A stretch of DNA of 64,000 bases, from assembly GCF_003600835.1 (NCBI RefSeq), contig NZ_NQYC01000001.1, forward strand, positions 1,630,001 to 1,694,000, written 5' to 3'. Below are positions 60,717 through 64,000 of this stretch, in pieces. How positions within the stretch are numbered: position 1 is the stretch's first letter; each line of letters starts with the position of its first letter. Position numbers and translations under genes: made by a program. The stretch comes from Bacillus sp. PK3_68 (GTDB lineage Bacteria > Bacillota > Bacilli > Bacillales > Domibacillaceae). Below the pieces are notes generated by a model. It made no database searches. It had not been told where the DNA came from and saw only the letters and a list, made by a program, of their open reading frames with translations.

Positions 60717-61961
60717 TTAAACCCATCCTCTGAACTTAGAAGCTTCTGCTGTTCTACGAACTCCGACCATATAAGCAGCCAGACGCATATTCACTCCGCG
60801 TGTTTGAGAAGTTTCATAAATATTATTAAAAGCACTGATCAAAGTTTCATGAAGCTTTTCGTGTACTTCTTCCTCTGTCCAGTAGTAACCTTGGTTATTC
60901 TGTACCCACTCAAAGTAAGATACAGTTACCCCTCCGGAACTTGCCAATACGTCAGGAACAAGAAGAATGCCTCTTTCTGTCAATATTTTTGTTGCTTCCA
61001 TTGTTGTTGGACCGTTAGCAGCTTCCACAACGATAGACGCTTTAATCTTATCAGCATTCTTTTCTGTAATTTGGTTAGAAATAGCAGCTGGTACTAAAAT
61101 ATCACAATCTACTTCTAATAATTCTTGGTTTGTGATTGTGTTTTCAAACAATGTAGTAATCGTACCAAAACTATCACGACGATCAATTAAATAGTCGATA
61201 TCTAAACCATTTGGATCATGAAGAGCGCCATAAGCATCAGAAATTCCGATAACTTTTGCCCCGGCATCGTGCATAAATTTAGCTAGGAAGCTTCCCGCAT
61301 TACCGAAACCTTGGATAACCACACGAGCTCCTTCAATATCGATACCGCGTTTTTTCGCTGCTTCTTTAATACAAATCGTTACACCTTCAGCAGTTGCTTT
61401 GTCACGACCGTGAGAGCCACCTAATACAAGAGGTTTACCAGTGATAAATCCTGGAGAATCAAATTCACGAATATGGCTGTACTCGTCCATCATCCATGCC
61501 ATGATTTGTGAGTTTGTATAAACGTCTGGAGCCGGGATATCCTTTGTAGGACCAACGATCTGGCTAATTGCACGAACGTAGCCGCGGCTTAAACGTTCTA
61601 ATTCACCCATTGACATTTGGCGAGGGTCACAAACAACTCCGCCTTTTCCGCCGCCATATGGCAAGTTAACAATTCCTGCCTTGAGCGTCATCCACATTGA
61701 TAATGCTTTTACCTCTTCTTCATTCACATCCGGATGAAAGCGGACGCCGCCTTTAGAAGGGCCAGCTGCGTCACTGTGTTGTGAACGGTAACCGGTAAAT
61801 ATTTTTGTTGAACCATCATCCATACGTACAGGTATACGAACTGTCAACATACGTAACGGTTCCTTCAAAAGCTCATACATTTCTTCCGAGTAACCCAATT
61901 TTGCCAAAGCTTCTTTAATGACATCCTGAGTTGATGTGAATAAATTTAGATTTTCCGACAT
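60717..61961 (-). CDS. gudB: NAD-specific glutamate dehydrogenase (RocG/GudB)
   Basis: 414 residues. Catalytic Lys region LPYGGGKGG, substrate region DIPAPDVYTN, NAD motif GFGNAGSF. Converts glutamate to 2-oxoglutarate and ammonia, the last step of arginine/ornithine breakdown. Very close in length to B. subtilis RocG/GudB; I cannot decide between the two. In a leftward set with rocD and the decayed rocA; 31 bp from rocD. Confidence 0.93.
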   Translation of the reverse strand: MSENLNLFTSTQDVIKEALAKLGYSEEMYELLKEPLRMLTVRIPVRMDDGSTKIFTGYRSQHSDAAGPSKGGVRFHPDVNEEEVKALSMWMTLKAGIVNLPYGGGKGGVVCDPRQMSMGELERLSRGYVRAISQIVGPTKDIPAPDVYTNSQIMAWMMDEYSHIREFDSPGFITGKPLVLGGSHGRDKATAEGVTICIKEAAKKRGIDIEGARVVIQGFGNAGSFLAKFMHDAGAKVIGISDAYGALHDPNGLDIDYLIDRRDSFGTITTLFENTITNQELLEVDCDILVPAAISNQITEKNADKIKASIVVEAANGPTTMEATKILTERGILLVPDVLASSGGVTVSYFEWVQNNQGYYWTEEEVHEKLHETLISAFNNIYETSQTRGVNMRLAAYMVGVRRTAEASKFRGWV

Positions 61962-61992
61962 TTTGAAATTCGCCTCTTTTGTTATTTAATCG

Positions 61993-63207
61993 TTAGTTTG
62001 TGCCAGAAACAGCTAGCACTTTTTGAATACGCTCGATCGCCCAATCCAATTCTTCTTTCGAAATAATGAGTGGAGGAGCGAAACGAATGACCGTGTCATG
62101 AGTTTCTTTACAAAGTAGTCCCTCTTCTTTCAATGCTTCACAATACTTACGTGCCGGCTCATTCAATTCTACACCAATAAATAAACCTCTGCCGCGTACA
62201 TCTTGAATCATTGGGTTATCAATTTCTTTCAGTTTACCCACAAAATATTCTCCCAATTCGAGAGAGCGATCAGCCAATTTTTCATCTTCAAGAACTTCAA
62301 GAGCAGCGATTGAAACGGCACAAGCCATCGGGTTGCCTCCGAAAGTAGAACCGTGAGAGCCTGGGTTGAATACACCAAGAATATCTTTATTTGCTGCTAC
62401 ACAGGAAATAGGGAACACGCCGCCTCCAAGCGCTTTACCAAGAATGTACATGTCCGGCTCAAAATCATCCCATTCGCAAGCAAACATTTTACCTGAACGC
62501 GCAAGCCCAGCCTGAATTTCATCAGCGATAAACATTACCTTGTTTTCTTTACAAAGCTCGTAAGCTGCTTTCAAGAATCCAGCTGGCGGAATATTAATTC
62601 CCGCTTCTCCTTGGATAGGTTCAATGATAAAAGCTGCTGTGTTTGGAGTGATAGCTGCTTTAAGCGCATCAAGATCACCGTACGGCACCAATTTAATTCC
62701 TGGAAGCATCGGACCGAAGCCGCGTTTGTATTCTTCATCTGATGACAACGATACTGCCCCCATTGTACGACCATGGAAGTTACCTTCGCAAGCAATAATT
62801 TCAGCTTGATTGTCTGAAATACCTTTTACATCGTATCCCCAACGACGAGCTGCTTTCAAAGCTGTTTCTACCGCTTCTGCACCAGTGTTCATCGGTAATA
62901 CCATTTCTTTGTTTGTTAGTTTGGAAACTTTTTCATACCATGGTCCAAGCTGGTCATTATGAAATGCACGGGATGTTAAAGTTACTCGATCTGCTTGCTC
63001 TTTTAGAGCTTGAATAATTTTTGGATGACGATGCCCTTGGTTCACAGCAGAGTAAGCACTAAGCATGTCCATATATTTATTACCTTCTGGATCTTGTACC
63101 CAAACACCTTCCGCTTCAGAAATAACGATTGGTAGTGGATGATAGTTGTTTGCTCCGTACTTTTCTGTTTGCTTGATAATTTCTTGTGACTGAACTGTAT
63201 TAGCCAT
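61993..63207 (-). CDS. rocD: Ornithine aminotransferase
   Basis: 404 residues. PLP site: [14 protein letters not shown] and [13 protein letters not shown] (the Lys of LGKALG forms the Schiff base). The region around HNDQLGPWY and [12 protein letters not shown] is typical of OAT. Converts ornithine and 2-oxoglutarate to glutamate semialdehyde/P5C and glutamate. ATG after GGAGGG. P5C would normally be oxidised by RocA, whose gene next door is broken. Confidence 0.95.
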   Translation of the reverse strand: MANTVQSQEIIKQTEKYGANNYHPLPIVISEAEGVWVQDPEGNKYMDMLSAYSAVNQGHRHPKIIQALKEQADRVTLTSRAFHNDQLGPWYEKVSKLTNKEMVLPMNTGAEAVETALKAARRWGYDVKGISDNQAEIIACEGNFHGRTMGAVSLSSDEEYKRGFGPMLPGIKLVPYGDLDALKAAITPNTAAFIIEPIQGEAGINIPPAGFLKAAYELCKENKVMFIADEIQAGLARSGKMFACEWDDFEPDMYILGKALGGGVFPISCVAANKDILGVFNPGSHGSTFGGNPMACAVSIAALEVLEDEKLADRSLELGEYFVGKLKEIDNPMIQDVRGRGLFIGVELNEPARKYCEALKEEGLLCKETHDTVIRFAPPLIISKEELDWAIERIQKVLAVSGTN

Positions 63208-63221
63208 CTTTTTCCCTCCGT

Positions 63222-63687
63222 TTATTTATATTTTTGCCTTAAGAGTCTCCCCACTGGCATACCGTCTTTCATTCTTAGCATCTGACGGCCGTAGCATTCA
63301 AAGAAGTCGATCTGTTCAGCTGTATCAGCATCTGCCTTATTCCAAGGTTTTCCGGCTTCTTTTACAAGTACAAGGAGAGCAGAGAACTCATGTTCACGGC
63401 AATGGATAATCGCTGCCGCTTTGAACAAGATACCTGCACGGATTTCTGACTTTACTTTTTCCAAATACCAAACGTCTTCAACAGCGACTCGCTTTTGGCG
63501 CACGTCCCCTTACTTCTTCTTTATCAGTTGGATGATAAGCAACAACTTTATCCTCAACTGTTACTTTATTTCCACAGATCACCAGCGGATAATCCTAGCC
63601 AAGATAGCTTTCTATAAGCTGAAAAGCCTTCTTGCTTTCTGGTTTTGAAAAGTCAGTAAATGGTTCATGCTTATATGGAATCAGCAT
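63222..63687 (-). pseudogene. rocA: Decayed 1-pyrroline-5-carboxylate dehydrogenase remnant
   Basis: ATG at 63687 after AAGGAGG reads MLIPYKHEPFTDFSKPESKK, then YLG, a TAG stop, and DYPLVICGNKVTVEDKVVAY and so on. After a frameshift near 63495 it continues as [20 protein letters not shown] and [20 protein letters not shown], all recognisable RocA N-terminal sequence. It ends near residue 130 of about 515. At least one nonsense change, one frameshift and loss of 3/4 of the gene. A functional rocA may be elsewhere. Confidence 0.88.
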
Positions 63688-63859
63688 CCTTCCTCCTTTA
63701 AGATGATCAAAACTATAATTTTTATGTGACTGATAAAGTTTTATGCGCAAATTTTTTTTGCACTAATAAATCTCTTACACTTATTATAATGCAAAATATT
63801 ATTGCTTTTTTCAAGTGTTTTTTCTTAAAATAGAAATATATTTTAAAGAGGGGGATTCT

Positions 63860-64000
63860 ATGAATGCAAAAAGTTTAGAATCGCTAGTAACCATGTATAA
63901 AGAAATCTTAGAAAAGATCGACCTTGGTATTCATGTAATCGATCCCAATGAAAGAACAGTTATTTACAATAAAAAAATGCGGGAAATCGAGGGAATGGAT
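63860..64000 (+). CDS. rocR: RocR-like activator, N-terminal part (runs off the window)
   Basis: ATG after GAGGGGG: MNAKSLESLVTMYKEILEKI, then DLGIHVIDPNERTVIYNKK, the beginning of a PAS domain as in RocR-type sigma-54 activators of arginine catabolism. Divergent from the roc cluster, its usual place. The gap 63688-63859 has no gene; a sigma-54 promoter was not recognised there. Confidence 0.7.
   Translation, partial: MNAKSLESLVTMYKEILEKIDLGIHVIDPNERTVIYNKKMREIEGMD

Noticed and set aside
63688-63859. Sigma-54 promoter (GG/GC) upstream of the rocA remnant
   Set aside because: Poly-A element with GC at wrong spacing; no convincing -24/-12 site by eye.

Overview
The window is Bacillaceae chromosome interrupted by one large prophage. 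The evidence is a Bacillus-type 16S rRNA gene with its leader, a run of genes with clear Bacillus subtilis counterparts (yugO, yugN, yugJ, yuzA, rocG/gudB, rocD, rocR), strong AGGAGG ribosome-binding sites, frequent GTG/TTG starts and low GC. I do not assign a genus.

Layout. 31-1585 is 16S rRNA (minus strand, so the rest of the rrn operon lies left of the window), followed by an EamA transporter (1935-2849) and a 26-residue membrane peptide (3055-3135). A prophage of about 54.3 kb lies between two 48-bp copies of the 3' part of tRNA-Ala(GGC), at 3200-3247 and 57455-57502. To its right are yugO, yugN, yugJ, yuzA and an arginine/ornithine catabolic cluster (gudB/rocG, rocD, a decayed rocA, and the start of rocR).

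Prophage. It is a long-tailed (siphovirus-type) HK97/PBSX-like phage. The lysogeny arm is on the plus strand from 53.66 to 57.36 kb: repressor, DUF3862 protein, ImmA-like protease, second XRE regulator, small protein, integrase. The lytic programme runs leftward on the minus strand: Cro-like regulator and DNA-binding proteins, recombination pair (annealing protein and PD-(D/E)XK exonuclease), replication initiator and helicase loader, dUTPase, DUF1064 protein, xtrA copies, late regulator Xpf, terminase, portal, protease, capsid, connectors, tail tube, chaperones, tape measure, tail tip, fibres, XhlA/holin/GH25 lysis genes. Cargo sits in three places: a two-gene membrane/nucleoid-like operon beside attL (3439-6009), single-gene cassettes between terminase and xpf (37.3-40.3 kb, with a HEPN protein and an AlbA_2 protein), and plus-strand conversion genes (7636, 44002, 44458, 44742, 54136).

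Three core phage genes (terminase large subunit, tape measure, replication initiator) are each broken by the apparent loss of exactly one base in a homopolymer run. Either the prophage is defective or the assembly undercalls homopolymers. The most promising undescribed elements are the 3439-6009 operon, the duplicated xtrA-cargo-hairpin units at 41104-43515, and two loci where a tiny hydrophobic peptide faces a possible converging antisense RNA (7207-7426 and 51555-51711).
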